Assembly: GCF_014841135.1 (NCBI RefSeq)
Contig: NZ_JACYTN010000031.1
Coordinates: 1 to 44,307, forward strand
Direction of reading: 5' to 3'
Origin: Paenibacillus arenosi
GTDB taxonomy: Bacteria > Bacillota > Bacilli > Paenibacillales > Paenibacillaceae
DNA length: 44,307 nucleotides
Under the pieces are notes generated by a model. It made no database searches, was not told the DNA's origin, and worked only from the letters and a program-made list of their open reading frames with translations. Both the position numbers and the translations under genes were made by a program. This document shows, one piece after another, positions 1 to 8,641 of the stretch; within the stretch, counting starts at the first letter, position 1; each line of letters opens with the position of its first letter.

Positions 1-139
1 GACAAATGGACGACAGGGAAAAAGTACGTAGATCTCAATGCGTACCATACTTGGCGACGTCCTCAAACCAAATAGTAACCATTTTGACGACGAGGAATTT
101 ACACATAAATATGGACTTGACCCATTTTCTACTCGATTA

Positions 140-265
140 GGACAAATGTGCAGTTATTTTCCTCAATTAGGCGCTCAACAGGGAAAAGGAGCCAAAATAA
201 CTGCATTTTTGCCGATAATGACCCAGAAATGCACATTTACAGATAAAATAACTGCATAATTGTCC
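140..265. repeat. Inverted-repeat intergenic element with AAAATAACTGCA core
   Basis: Two 21-bp arms (140-160 and 245-265) are inverted copies that match at about 18 of 21 positions. Both start with GGACAA and contain the core TGCAGTTATTTT. A third, direct copy of the core lies between them at 194-205. A small reading frame at 38-259 runs through the repeat, has no convincing ribosome binding site and resembles no family I know. The whole gene-free stretch 1-336 is best read as an interspersed intergenic element; its function is unknown. Confidence 0.6.
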
Positions 266-336
266 AAAATTCAAATCTGGACTGGTCACTCATATCGTCG
301 AGTTCTGCCTAGTTTCCACCATTAGATAATAGACTG

Positions 337-1176
337 TCATTTCACTTTTTTCATATAGAAATGAATCGTTAACGGCACAAATAGAAGAAGCAATAACAGA
401 CATACCCCAACTCCAGCTGCAATATCGCCGGTCGAAGCAGTACCGTGCATCAATCCCCTTGCTGTCGTCGCCGCAATACTAATCGGATTCAGCTCGACAA
501 TAACGCCCATCCAATCCGGCATCGTATCCGAATCTACTAAAATATTGCTCGCAAACAGCAGCGGATACATCAGCATCATACTCGTGCCGGATACCGTTTC
601 AGGCTTCTTGACCAACACGCCCATCATCGAGAAAATCCAACTTACACTAAAGGCAAAACAAACAATAAACAGCAACGCCATCATTGCGCCTAACGCGCCC
701 CCCTCTGGTCGAAACCCCAACAGCATCCCCACTCCAAAGGAAACAAGTGCAGCGCTCGTATATCTTAAACTGTCCATCACGACAGAACCTATCATCGTAG
801 CTGGCTGCCAGAAAGGCATGGTGCGGAATCGATTGTAGACTCCTTTCACAATATCCTGGCATAACGTTGTTCCACTATAAACCGTCATTGGGAGTATCGT
901 TAGCAGAAGAAAGCCTGGCAAAAAATATTGGAGATACTCGGTCGTAGAGCCTGCAATCGCTCCTCCAAACAAATAAGTAAAGATGAACAGAGTGAGAACT
1001 GGAGACAGAACCACATCCATCCCATAGGCAAACAAATTGTTGCTCGTGTGCTTCCACGTTCTCCATACAAAGATGCGAACGGCTGTAACCGCATTAGGGC
1101 TTGCTAAACTCTTCGATTCCCGTGAAAACAGAGAATGGTCTGGAGCGGTTGGTGGCAACGCGTTTGTTTTGTTCAT
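337..1176 (-). CDS. ABC-2 type transporter permease (DrrB-like)
   Basis: This 279-residue protein is the membrane half of an ABC-2 exporter. After a soluble N-terminus of about 45 residues, about six hydrophobic segments can be seen near residues 50-72, 82-103, 138-155, 160-188, 200-213 and 255-275. That is the usual ABC-2 layout, and the length is normal for DrrB-type permeases. Its ATG overlaps the stop of the upstream ATPase gene as ATGA (1173-1176), so the two are translationally coupled. The likely role is export of a drug, antibiotic or lipid-like compound from the cytoplasmic membrane. The substrate cannot be read from the sequence. Confidence 0.85.
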   Translation of the reverse strand: MNKTNALPPTAPDHSLFSRESKSLASPNAVTAVRIFVWRTWKHTSNNLFAYGMDVVLSPVLTLFIFTYLFGGAIAGSTTEYLQYFLPGFLLLTILPMTVYSGTTLCQDIVKGVYNRFRTMPFWQPATMIGSVVMDSLRYTSAALVSFGVGMLLGFRPEGGALGAMMALLFIVCFAFSVSWIFSMMGVLVKKPETVSGTSMMLMYPLLFASNILVDSDTMPDWMGVIVELNPISIAATTARGLMHGTASTGDIAAGVGVCLLLLLLFVPLTIHFYMKKVK

Positions 1177-2126
1177 GAAGCAGCCTCCTTGCTTGAGGAT
1201 TGAAGCAAAGTTAGAAATACCTCATCCATACTCGGATCACTAAGCGAAAAATGAGCAATCTGCATATCATTGTCTAGTAGAAGCTGAATGATTTGATTCG
1301 CACGTCTCGCCTCTGTAACGGGTATTTTAAATAACAAAGGATCTGTATCTTGAAGCAAGGTAAGATGATGGCTAGCAAGCAATTGTTCGATATCGATAGC
1401 ATTCACCTGATACGGATTCTGCAGTTGAATTGACAACGTCTTACCTCCAGTAGAGGCCTTCAACTGACTTGGTGTACCTTCGGCCACAATACTTCCTTTA
1501 TCGATAATAACAACCCGATCTGCCAGTTGATCCGCTTCTTCTAAATACTGTGTCGTTAAGAGCACCGTCGTTCCCCGCTTCAGCAGCATTCGTACGACAT
1601 CCCATACTTGCATGCGACTTTGCAGATCTAGCCCTGTTGTAGGCTCATCTAGAAAAATGATTTCCGGTTGGTTGATTACACTCGCTAGAATATCCAATCG
1701 TCTCCGCATGCCGCCTGAGTAGGTTTGTACGATTCTATCTTTCGCATCTGATAGCCCGAAAGATTCTATCAACTCATCTGCTAATGCACATGCATCTTTA
1801 GACGAATAGCCATACAACCGCGCAATCATAACGATGTTCTGATGCCCCGTCAGCCCCTCATCAAGTGCCGCAAACTGCCCCGTCAAGCTTATGTTCTGGC
1901 GTACTTCATGCGCTTGTATCGCAGCATCGTATCCTGCAATGAGAGCCTTGCCTCCGTCAGGCTTTATAAGTGTACTGAGCATATTCACAATCGTCGTTTT
2001 CCCCGCTCCATTTGGACCAAGCAGAGCCAACAACTCGCCTTTTTCAACTTGCAATTCTATGCCTTTAACGACTTCAACGCCGTTGTATGCCTTCCTCAGC
2101 CCGTTCACCTCGATAGCAAGTGACAT
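1173..2126 (-). CDS. ABC transporter ATP-binding protein (DrrA-like)
   Basis: This 317-residue ATPase has Walker A GPNGAGKTT at 37-45, the signature SGGMRRR at 137-143 and Walker B IIFLDEPTTGLD at 156-167. SGGMRRRLD is typical of the daunorubicin-resistance DrrA family, as is the extra C-terminal domain of roughly 90 residues after the ATPase core. A strong AGGGGAGG-type ribosome binding site precedes the ATG at 2126. It energises the permease encoded directly downstream. The 168 bases upstream, towards the reductase gene, hold only a short palindrome near 2239-2250 and no clear terminator. Confidence 0.9.
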   Translation of the reverse strand: MSLAIEVNGLRKAYNGVEVVKGIELQVEKGELLALLGPNGAGKTTIVNMLSTLIKPDGGKALIAGYDAAIQAHEVRQNISLTGQFAALDEGLTGHQNIVMIARLYGYSSKDACALADELIESFGLSDAKDRIVQTYSGGMRRRLDILASVINQPEIIFLDEPTTGLDLQSRMQVWDVVRMLLKRGTTVLLTTQYLEEADQLADRVVIIDKGSIVAEGTPSQLKASTGGKTLSIQLQNPYQVNAIDIEQLLASHHLTLLQDTDPLLFKIPVTEARRANQIIQLLLDNDMQIAHFSLSDPSMDEVFLTLLQSSSKEAAS

Positions 2127-2294
2127 GTCCGCCCACCTCCCCTTTGTAATTGACCAATCAAACCTTATTTCCCCATTAAACTGCCGACTGCCTTAAACAT
2201 TCGAACAAGCAAATAACGGCTGCGTTATCGAACCGTTCGAGGCATGCCTCAACTCGCTTTAGCCTTCGAATATCTTGGTTCTAGCTTTTATCCT

Positions 2295-3113
2295 TTATAC
2301 AAAACGATCTTTATGTTCAGTTGCCCACTCTGCAAACGTCTTGCCGCGTCGCCCAACAACATGCTCCACAGTTGGCAATACCGTATATCCAACTTCAGGT
2401 GGATTTTTGCCCATCTCTACAAAGAAATCGATATCGCCTTCTTCATAGCCTTGCTCTCTCCAACGATCACGAGCTTGCTCTTCCGTTAGCTCTATAAATT
2501 GAATTTCCTTACCAATCACTTCACTAATTACTTGCACCGCTTCGATACGAGTAAGCACTTCTGGGCCCGTAATAAAATAGCTTTGCTTATGGTGACCGTC
2601 ATCTAATAAGGCTGCGACAGCTACACTTGCAATATCCGCTTCATGCACTCTGGAGCTCGGTACATTACCGAATGGCTCACGTACAACGCCTTCCGTGCGA
2701 ATGGAGTCTGTCCAGTCGATTAGTGTATTCGCCATCACTTCCACTGGCTTAAGGAACGTCCATTCCATGCTGCTGCGTTGAACCGCTTCTTCTACTTCAC
2801 CTTCATAACCTACTAATACCGTTACTCGGCGCACACCAGCTTGCTCCGCCATTTCGATCAGGGCAGGATTCATTTGCAAATAACCATCTGCACTCAAGCT
2901 CGACGTAATGACGTGTAGCCCCGTAACACCTTCCAATGCAGCTTGCAGCGTCTCAGGTGCATTCAGATCGCCTGCTACTACCTCTACACCTGCAGGGAGA
3001 TTCGCTTTCTCTGGGTTGCGCGACAAGGCGCGCACTGGTTCACCTTTTTCTACTAACTGACTCACAATATGTCTTCCCACTGTACCTGTAGCACCTGTCA
3101 CTAAAATTGTCAT
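2295..3113 (-). CDS. NmrA-family NAD(P)-binding reductase
   Basis: The predicted 272-residue protein starts with a Rossmann nucleotide motif, VTGATGTVG at residues 5-13. It has the atypical short-chain dehydrogenase architecture of the NmrA/QorB group, in which no classical YxxxK catalytic pair is evident. The family includes NAD(P)H-quinone reductases and redox sensors. I chose the ATG at 3113 because GGGAGGAATTTATA precedes it at good spacing; the reading frame is open 16 codons further upstream but lacks such a site. The WYL regulator lies 127 bp upstream on the same strand and probably controls it. The substrate is unknown. Confidence 0.85.
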   Translation of the reverse strand: MTILVTGATGTVGRHIVSQLVEKGEPVRALSRNPEKANLPAGVEVVAGDLNAPETLQAALEGVTGLHVITSSLSADGYLQMNPALIEMAEQAGVRRVTVLVGYEGEVEEAVQRSSMEWTFLKPVEVMANTLIDWTDSIRTEGVVREPFGNVPSSRVHEADIASVAVAALLDDGHHKQSYFITGPEVLTRIEAVQVISEVIGKEIQFIELTEEQARDRWREQGYEEGDIDFFVEMGKNPPEVGYTVLPTVEHVVGRRGKTFAEWATEHKDRFV

Positions 3114-3240
3114 TATAAATTCCTCCCGCTTAAATCGTTTTTGTGTTGTCTCATATTCCATCGTTCATTTCAATCATCCATTCGCCGCACGATCAACTAG
3201 CAATAGACGAAGACTATGTTCCTGACAAATTAATTTTTCC

Positions 3241-4134
3241 TTACTTTTCATAACGTTGTTGAATCTTTTTAATCTCTTCCAGTAGCTCGATTTTCAAATC
3301 TTCAGGTGATAGGATTTCAACTTTGGAGCCATAGCTGAGAATGACAGAGATTGCATACTCTCTTAGGTAAAATTCCTTATGGACATCGATGTGCGTACCA
3401 AGATGAATGCAGTCGTCTCGAAACTGTTCGGTTACACGCGGCTGAGCGGATAAATCGAATCGTAAATGCGCCACTGTTCCCCGAACTTCTTCCACATCAG
3501 GGGAATCAACCAATTCCCTCGGTTGGAACATCACATCCGTGACCTCTACTTGTTCCATTCGCGACACTCGGAACAATCGCTTCGCCTGGCGACTGAGGCA
3601 ATAACCTTCCAGATACCAGTACCCACGCTCCCAATACAAATGAACGGGTTCCAATTGTCTGTTCGTACTTTCACCTGTCGCATTCGTATACAAAAAATGA
3701 ATAATCTTACGCTCATTGACCGCTTGGTGCAAAGCTTGAATGATTTCTTTCTCACCTTCTGAGGCGTTTAACGCGAAGATCAGCTTTTCATGCTCGCCTT
3801 GACTAAGCAGCGCAGGCTGTAAGCTGCCCAGCTTGTTCACTAAGGAGGTGATTTGATCTCCGAATGCCCCCTCCATGCCCTTTAAGAGGTTATAAATGAC
3901 CGCAAAGTCCTGCATCGAAAAATGCTGCTTCGTTAAAAAGAAACCTTCCATTAACTCGAAGCCGCCATCTGTGCCCGCAAATGAAACAACAGGGATACCT
4001 GATTGATTAATAAGCTCTATATCCCGATAAATCGTGCGAATCGATACCTCAAACCGAGCAGATAGCTCGGTTGCGGTTACTCTTTTCTTTGACATTAGCT
4101 CCATCGTAATGCCAAGCAATCGATCCAGTCTCAT
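3241..4134 (-). CDS. YafY-type HTH and WYL-domain transcriptional regulator
   Basis: The 297-residue protein begins with a DeoR/YafY-like winged helix (residues 1-60, with the helix-turn-helix around TATELSARFEVSIRTIYRDI). It continues into a WYL domain at about 140-220, containing the YWERGYWYLEGYC stretch characteristic of the family. WYL domains bind ligands or nucleic acid and switch the HTH. The ATG at 4134 is preceded by GAGGAGAGAGG. The gene is transcribed towards the NmrA-type reductase, a frequent pairing for such regulators. A perfect palindrome at 4195-4215, just upstream of its promoter region, is a candidate site for autoregulation. Confidence 0.88.
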   Translation of the reverse strand: MRLDRLLGITMELMSKKRVTATELSARFEVSIRTIYRDIELINQSGIPVVSFAGTDGGFELMEGFFLTKQHFSMQDFAVIYNLLKGMEGAFGDQITSLVNKLGSLQPALLSQGEHEKLIFALNASEGEKEIIQALHQAVNERKIIHFLYTNATGESTNRQLEPVHLYWERGYWYLEGYCLSRQAKRLFRVSRMEQVEVTDVMFQPRELVDSPDVEEVRGTVAHLRFDLSAQPRVTEQFRDDCIHLGTHIDVHKEFYLREYAISVILSYGSKVEILSPEDLKIELLEEIKKIQQRYEK

Positions 4135-4194
4135 GAACCTCTCTCCTCATCACCGCCATCCTCACACCTGATAATGGCATCATAATATACGAAC

Positions 4195-4215
4195 CCTGAC
4201 ATCTTGTATGTCAGG
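4195..4215. promoter_or_regulatory. Palindromic operator candidate upstream of the WYL regulator
   Basis: The arms CCTGACAT and ATGTCAGG are perfect inverted copies separated by CTTGT. On the minus strand the palindrome is followed by TATATTATG, which could act as a -10 region, before the regulator start at 4134. The site lies between the divergent WYL regulator and N-acetyltransferase genes. The rest of 4216-4524 shows no gene that I can support. Confidence 0.6.
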
Positions 4216-4524
4216 ATTAAATCACGACTTTTAAAAATGGACAACAAAAATTTAAAAAAGGTTCCCTACCTGCTTACGAACACAGGATTACCCTCTTGGA
4301 TTAGTTCAGATATGATTAAATTAAATTTGTTTAGCTTACATACCGTAATTCACACATACCCGCGCAACCTTAATTACGGAAATTAACCACCCGAGCTCGA
4401 AACACGTATCGCCATTCTTCGAACGACCATCTGTTGTGAAGTTCGTGTATTGGATCTATGATGGTAAATAGAAACGCAAACATCACGAGTTCGTCACCAT
4501 GTTCTACTCAAGGAGGAATGATGA

Positions 4525-5325
4525 ATGAGTAATCTTACTGCGTTATTTCTTAACAGAATCGGCTATACCAGCACCACTGAGCAAGGCCAACATGAAACGA
4601 TTACCTTTGAAAAGTTGCCCCGGATCCTCGAGTTAGCATCGACTTCAATCCCTTTCGAGAATTTACGCGTATTAACGAATCGCACAAGAGATATTACGAG
4701 AGAGCATTTAATTGAAGATATTCTCATCCATAACGAAGGCGGCATATGTTATGAGCTGAACGCACTGTTTTATTTATTTTTGATCGATAACGGATTCGAT
4801 GCCGCATTCACAAGAGCCATTATTTACGATAATGAAGCGAAAGAATACATTGCGTGGGGTCGAACACATGTAACGATTCTACTTAAACATGAAGGGCAAA
4901 CATATCTGGTAGATGCAGGCGTCGGCGGGAATGTGCCATTGAATCCTGTCCCACTGACTGGAGAAACAGTTACGTCTACGAATGGTGAGTTTCGGGTTAC
5001 AAAAGTTGAACATGAACTCGGCGACTGTGTATATGAAATTAAGTTAAAACATAAAGATACCGATTGGCACATCAATTATATTTTCGATTCTACTATGCTG
5101 TTGTCTGACTTAGCTGAATGTACGGAAGTACAGCAAATTGTAGTCGAACATCCCGATTCACATTTTAACAAAGGCCCACTCATTACGAAGTTAACGAGTA
5201 CAGGCAATGTTACCTTAACAGGCAGTTCCTTTACAAAATGGGAGAATGGAGTCGTTACGAAGGATAAGATCGATGATGAGTCATTCTCGAAATTACTACA
5301 AGAGCATTTTGGATTGAAACAATGA
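4525..5325 (+). CDS. Arylamine N-acetyltransferase
   Basis: This 266-residue cytosolic enzyme transfers an acetyl group from acetyl-CoA to arylamines, hydrazines or related acceptors. The cysteine protease-like catalytic triad is intact: Cys75 in EGGICYELN, His115 in THVTILL and Asp130 in LVDAGVG. The N-terminal helical bundle, including FENL near residue 44, also fits the family, and the length is normal. The start is fixed by CAAGGAGGAATGATGA just upstream. It appears monocistronic and ends before a strong hairpin at 5554-5585. Confidence 0.92.
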   Translation: MSNLTALFLNRIGYTSTTEQGQHETITFEKLPRILELASTSIPFENLRVLTNRTRDITREHLIEDILIHNEGGICYELNALFYLFLIDNGFDAAFTRAIIYDNEAKEYIAWGRTHVTILLKHEGQTYLVDAGVGGNVPLNPVPLTGETVTSTNGEFRVTKVEHELGDCVYEIKLKHKDTDWHINYIFDSTMLLSDLAECTEVQQIVVEHPDSHFNKGPLITKLTSTGNVTLTGSSFTKWENGVVTKDKIDDESFSKLLQEHFGLKQ

Positions 5326-5553
5326 CTGTCATTGGAACAACCAGCCACCAAGCTATACACGCGCTAGATTCAGGTTCTAGCGGTCGGGATTCTATCGATT
5401 CAATCCGCTACACTACCTCACGCAGGCCTCATACACGGAATCATGGCTATACCAGTTTCACGAATTTGAAAAGGGTGGACAATTGTCAACATATAATCAC
5501 CGTTCATACGAGTGAACACGCAGAGTAAATGCGGTGTAAATGCATCGTTACGC

Positions 5554-5585
5554 AAAAAACGCTTGGACATCTCCAAGCGTTTTTT
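5554..5585 (+). terminator. Rho-independent terminator
   Basis: A perfect 14-bp stem (left arm 5554-5567, right arm 5572-5585) has a CATC loop and ends in TTTTTT. The left arm begins with AAAAAA, so it could work in both directions. It lies about 230 bp beyond the N-acetyltransferase stop. I see no gene in between. Confidence 0.8.
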
Positions 5586-5683
5586 ATCGATTTCTTATCT
5601 GAGATGCATCTTCACTTCTGTATTGCATCTTTTCTGTTATGCATAAAGAGGGAAAAAGGATATCTCGCTGCTCCCCCATTACG

Positions 5684-5868
5684 CTAACGGTTGTCATAGA
5701 GGCTATTCAGCCTATATTTGCTTATTTGAAAATGTAACGGTTTCCACAGCGCTTATTTACTAGATTAAACCTTGAATTGAGCTATTTTGCCGTAAATAAG
5801 CTCACTGACGACCATTAGAATTGTACAAGAGCCAATTTCGTCAAAATAACGTCTATGACGACCGTTAG
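5684..5868. repeat. 185-bp palindromic intergenic repeat, copy 1
   Basis: The ends are inverted copies: CTAACGGTTGTCATAGA at 5684-5700 and its near-exact complement at 5852-5868. Nested inside is a second imperfect inverted repeat around the words GCTTATTTA and TAAATAAGC. A diverged copy of identical length lies at 19214-19398. No coding frame is evident. It resembles a non-autonomous MITE-like or REP-like element. The remainder of 5586-6029 shows nothing else recognisable. Confidence 0.7.
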
Positions 5869-6029
5869 AGAGATCATTTAACGTATTTGCCGATCATTGA
5901 GACTGTTGAGATCATCGAAAATATCGAGAGTATCGATCTCCAGAATCGATCTCCCGTTAAACAGCGGCTATATAAAGGCCCCCCTGTCATATAGCAATAC
6001 AAATGCTGCCCTACGTTCGCTCCTTCCCG

Positions 6030-6899
6030 CTACGAAATACGTGTCAGCTTGTCAGGATTGCGAACAATATAGATGTTTTGCACTTTCCCTTGTCTCATAT
6101 CCAAGAAGAACACCGATTGTACAACTCCATTGCTCCGAATGACAATTCCAGTCTGGCCGCTAATGGGTGCCAGCTCCACTGCAAAGCCACCTTCCCCTTC
6201 TGCGTTCTGCGGCCAATTTCGCCGAATCCCTAACAAGAAGCGAGCGACGCGATCACTTGTCACGATTGGGTGAATCGCAGCGGTTACTTTACCGCCTCCA
6301 TCAGATAAGAGCACCGCATCATCAGCAAGCATAGACAATACTTTATCGACTTTGCCGAGCGAGAGTGCAGCAAGAAACTGCTGCACCCATTCTTCTCCGA
6401 TGCAGCCTTTGCCGATGAGTTCCTCTTCCGAAACGCCCATCTTCCCTCTTGCACGGCTCATCAACTTGCGGCAGTTTAATTCACTCTTGTCAATTAACCC
6501 AGCAATAGTAGGATAATCAAACCCCATCGCTTCCCTAAGGACAAATACGGCCCGCTCAGCTGCCGACAATCGCTCAAGAAGCGCTAGAATTGCATAGGAG
6601 AGCAGGTCATTGCGAACGACTGCCTCGAAGCTATCATCATCCATCGTCGGGATCGGCTCTGGCAGCCATGGGCCAACATACTGCTCGCGGCGCTTTCTCG
6701 CTGAACGAAGCAGATCCAGACAACGGTTCGTAATCATTTTGCACAAATAAGCTTTCGGTTCCTTTAATCGATCGGGGTCGACGCTTTGTACTTTGACGAA
6801 CACATCTTGAACGACATCTTCCGCATCAGCGGCAGAACCGGTTAATTGGTAGGCAAGACGAAACATTAGGCCCCGATATTGTTCATAAAGCTCAATCAT
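6030..6899 (-). CDS. ECF41-type RNA polymerase sigma factor with SnoaL-like C-terminus
   Basis: The 289-residue protein has sigma region 2 (about residues 5-70) and region 4 (about 105-155, with AERAVFVLREAMGFDY). A C-terminal extension of about 130 residues is related to SnoaL/NTF2 folds. Two hallmarks of ECF41 are visible: WLPEP at 78-82 in the linker and DGGGK at 200-204. In this group the extension replaces a separate anti-sigma factor. The ATG at 6899 is chosen because AAAGGAGG precedes it; the frame is open further upstream only through a heptamer repeat. The gene lies 131 bp downstream of an NDH-2-like flavoprotein gene, matching the family habit of sitting beside oxidoreductases. Confidence 0.9.
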   Translation of the reverse strand: MIELYEQYRGLMFRLAYQLTGSAADAEDVVQDVFVKVQSVDPDRLKEPKAYLCKMITNRCLDLLRSARKRREQYVGPWLPEPIPTMDDDSFEAVVRNDLLSYAILALLERLSAAERAVFVLREAMGFDYPTIAGLIDKSELNCRKLMSRARGKMGVSEEELIGKGCIGEEWVQQFLAALSLGKVDKVLSMLADDAVLLSDGGGKVTAAIHPIVTSDRVARFLLGIRRNWPQNAEGEGGFAVELAPISGQTGIVIRSNGVVQSVFFLDMRQGKVQNIYIVRNPDKLTRIS

Positions 6900-6918
6900 A
6901 GGCTGCCTCCTTTGATGA

Positions 6919-6988
6919 GAACTCAGAACTTGGCACTTAGTACTTAACACTTGATACTTGCTACTTGGTACTTGGCAATTAGAGCTTA
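6919..6988. repeat. Degenerate 7-bp tandem repeat, about ten copies
   Basis: Ten consecutive heptamers fit the pattern NNACTTG or NNACTTA on the plus strand (gaactca, gaacttg, gcactta, gtactta, acacttg, atacttg, ctacttg, gtacttg, gcaatta, gagctta). The array fills the gap between the flavoprotein gene and the ECF41 gene, ending 20 nt before the sigma factor start. It is transcribed as part of the presumed operon. Confidence 0.85.
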
Positions 6989-7030
6989 AACTTACACCTC
7001 GATGAAGCATTGATGAAGCATCAACCGTTC

Positions 7031-8209
7031 TCACACCATACTGACATAATCCCATAATGTTTTCTTCGTCTTATAAGCTAACTTACCTGTGAGGATTATA
7101 TCAAGTCCCCATTTATGGGTCCATAATAAGCCACGGTCTGGTCCAAGACCGATCGAGTAAGAATCTAGCACCCTTTTGTGCTGAGGAGCTTGGCGCCCCG
7201 TCAAATCTGCAAACATAATTTTCCCTAAACGCTTCGCTTGCGGAATAGCCTCTTTACACGTCATTTGATCCGCCTTGCCGCTCTCCATATCCACAATGTG
7301 CGCACAATCACCAACGGCATAAATGCCTGGTGCTGACGGTACCCGATAGCATTCATCTACGATAATTTTACCATCCTTCGTAAGAGGCAGTGACATATGG
7401 CGCAAAGCTGGATTTGCGATAAGACCCAGCGCCCAAATCGTTAAACCAACAGGTAGTTTGGCACCGCTGGCCAAAATAAGATGACTATCTACTTCGCGTA
7501 TCGCTTTCTCGCGGTGATGAACGATAACACCTATTTCAGCCAACGTGCTTTCCAGTTTGCGCGAAGCCTTGGCAGGCCCTTCCTTAAATAGTCGATCCTG
7601 AGCATTCAATAAATGCACCTTCACCTTCGCATGATCGATGCCCATGTTGACAGCTTCCGTTCGCATCGCGTGGGCCAGCTCGGCTGCTGTCTCGATTCCC
7701 GTTATACCCGCTCCTGCCACCGCTGCAGTTAGTAATCGCTCCTGTTCTTGTTCCCCTGTCACAGCGGCAAGCTTCATATTGGTATACCACTGCTCCCGCA
7801 TACGCTCTGCGGTATGAATATCGTTTAGCGAAATACCTCCTTGATCCGGTTCCGGCTGACGTGCGACACTGCCAATGGCTACGACGAGCAGATCATAATG
7901 AACACGACGATCCTGTCCTTCCGCATCTTTGTACATCAGCCATTTCTTCTCGCTCTCCACATGCTGCAGCGCCCCTTGAACGATCTGCGCATCATCTTGA
8001 AGAACCTGTTTCCATGGAATCGTAATCGGCTCATTGGACACAGCCGGACGGAACAACAGTACCTTCCGTACATGATAAGGATGTGGGTCCAATAAAATCA
8101 GTCGAAGCTTCCGATCCACTTCTTTTTCCTGAAATGCTTTACGTATCGCCTTTATTGCATGAATCCCAGCGAAACCTCCGCCAACAACAACACAAGTCAA
8201 TTCTTTCAT
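7031..8209 (-). CDS. NDH-2-like FAD-dependent pyridine nucleotide oxidoreductase
   Basis: The 392-residue protein has an N-terminal FAD-binding motif (VVGGGFAGI, about residues 9-16), a second dinucleotide motif AGAGITGIETA at 165-175 for NAD(P)H, and the FAD-contacting IYAVGDCA at 296-303. These are features of type II NADH:quinone dehydrogenases and related flavoproteins. No strong membrane anchor is seen at the C-terminus. The ATG at 8209 follows GGGAGAGG. The promoter region contains an ECF41-type element (8243-8269), so it is probably the main target of the sigma factor encoded downstream. The electron acceptor is not known. Confidence 0.85.
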   Translation of the reverse strand: MKELTCVVVGGGFAGIHAIKAIRKAFQEKEVDRKLRLILLDPHPYHVRKVLLFRPAVSNEPITIPWKQVLQDDAQIVQGALQHVESEKKWLMYKDAEGQDRRVHYDLLVVAIGSVARQPEPDQGGISLNDIHTAERMREQWYTNMKLAAVTGEQEQERLLTAAVAGAGITGIETAAELAHAMRTEAVNMGIDHAKVKVHLLNAQDRLFKEGPAKASRKLESTLAEIGVIVHHREKAIREVDSHLILASGAKLPVGLTIWALGLIANPALRHMSLPLTKDGKIIVDECYRVPSAPGIYAVGDCAHIVDMESGKADQMTCKEAIPQAKRLGKIMFADLTGRQAPQHKRVLDSYSIGLGPDRGLLWTHKWGLDIILTGKLAYKTKKTLWDYVSMV

Positions 8210-8242
8210 TCCAATCCTCTCCCTTTTCGTGTTTGACAATAG

Positions 8243-8269
8243 AACGAGAAAGGGTTCATTTTTGTGACA
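8243..8269 (-). promoter_or_regulatory. Predicted ECF41-dependent promoter
   Basis: On the minus strand TGTCACA (8269-8263) is followed after exactly 16 nt by CGTT (8246-8243). The reported ECF41 consensus is TGTCACA, a spacer of about 16 nt and CGTC, so only the last base differs. The element lies 34 nt upstream of the flavoprotein start and would drive both that gene and the sigma gene. Confidence 0.7.
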
Positions 8270-8298
8270 CCTCGTGTTCAAAAGAAATTGGAACATGA

Positions 8299-8556
8299 AT
8301 TCCCCCTTACAGCAGTAAATATTACATCGATGCGACTACCGCTGTTATTCATGATTTTTGCGTTCTGCCCTCACAGCAGGGAAAAGGTTTTGGACTGGAC
8401 ATGCTCATACAAATGGTGAGGAGACTGTTGATAGAACAGTGTACAGTCATCCGACTCAGTGTAGTTACTGACAATAAACGTGCATTACAGCTTTACCAGC
8501 ATGCTGGCTTTACGATTACATCTGAATTCCAATACTATGTTGGGGAGTTGTTGTAG
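8299..8556 (+). pseudogene. GNAT acetyltransferase remnant (C-terminal half only)
   Basis: An open frame that starts directly after an in-frame TGA (8296-8298) encodes a recognisable GNAT core. It has a beta-strand and loop ending VLPSQQGKGFGLDML (acetyl-CoA-binding Q/RGxGxG-type motif), and later TDNKRALQLYQHAGF, the conserved NxxAxxLYxxxGF motif. The N-terminal half and a start codon are missing. It abuts the flavoprotein promoter region. It is best read as a decayed gene. Confidence 0.7.
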
Positions 8557-8641
8557 ATCGTAGAACCATTACATGACTGCATGATGAACAGATGTATAGA
8601 TTAATTGATTAATTGATTAATTGAATGATTTAACAAACGAA

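Noticed and set aside
38-259. 73-codon frame at the left end
   Set aside because: It overlaps the inverted-repeat element, has no ribosome binding site and no family resemblance.
5322-5528. 68-codon frame after the N-acetyltransferase
   Set aside because: It has no ribosome binding site or family resemblance, and it overlaps the acetyltransferase stop.
6900-7055. N-terminal extension of the sigma factor
   Set aside because: The extension translates the heptamer array, and a strong ribosome binding site supports ATG 6899.
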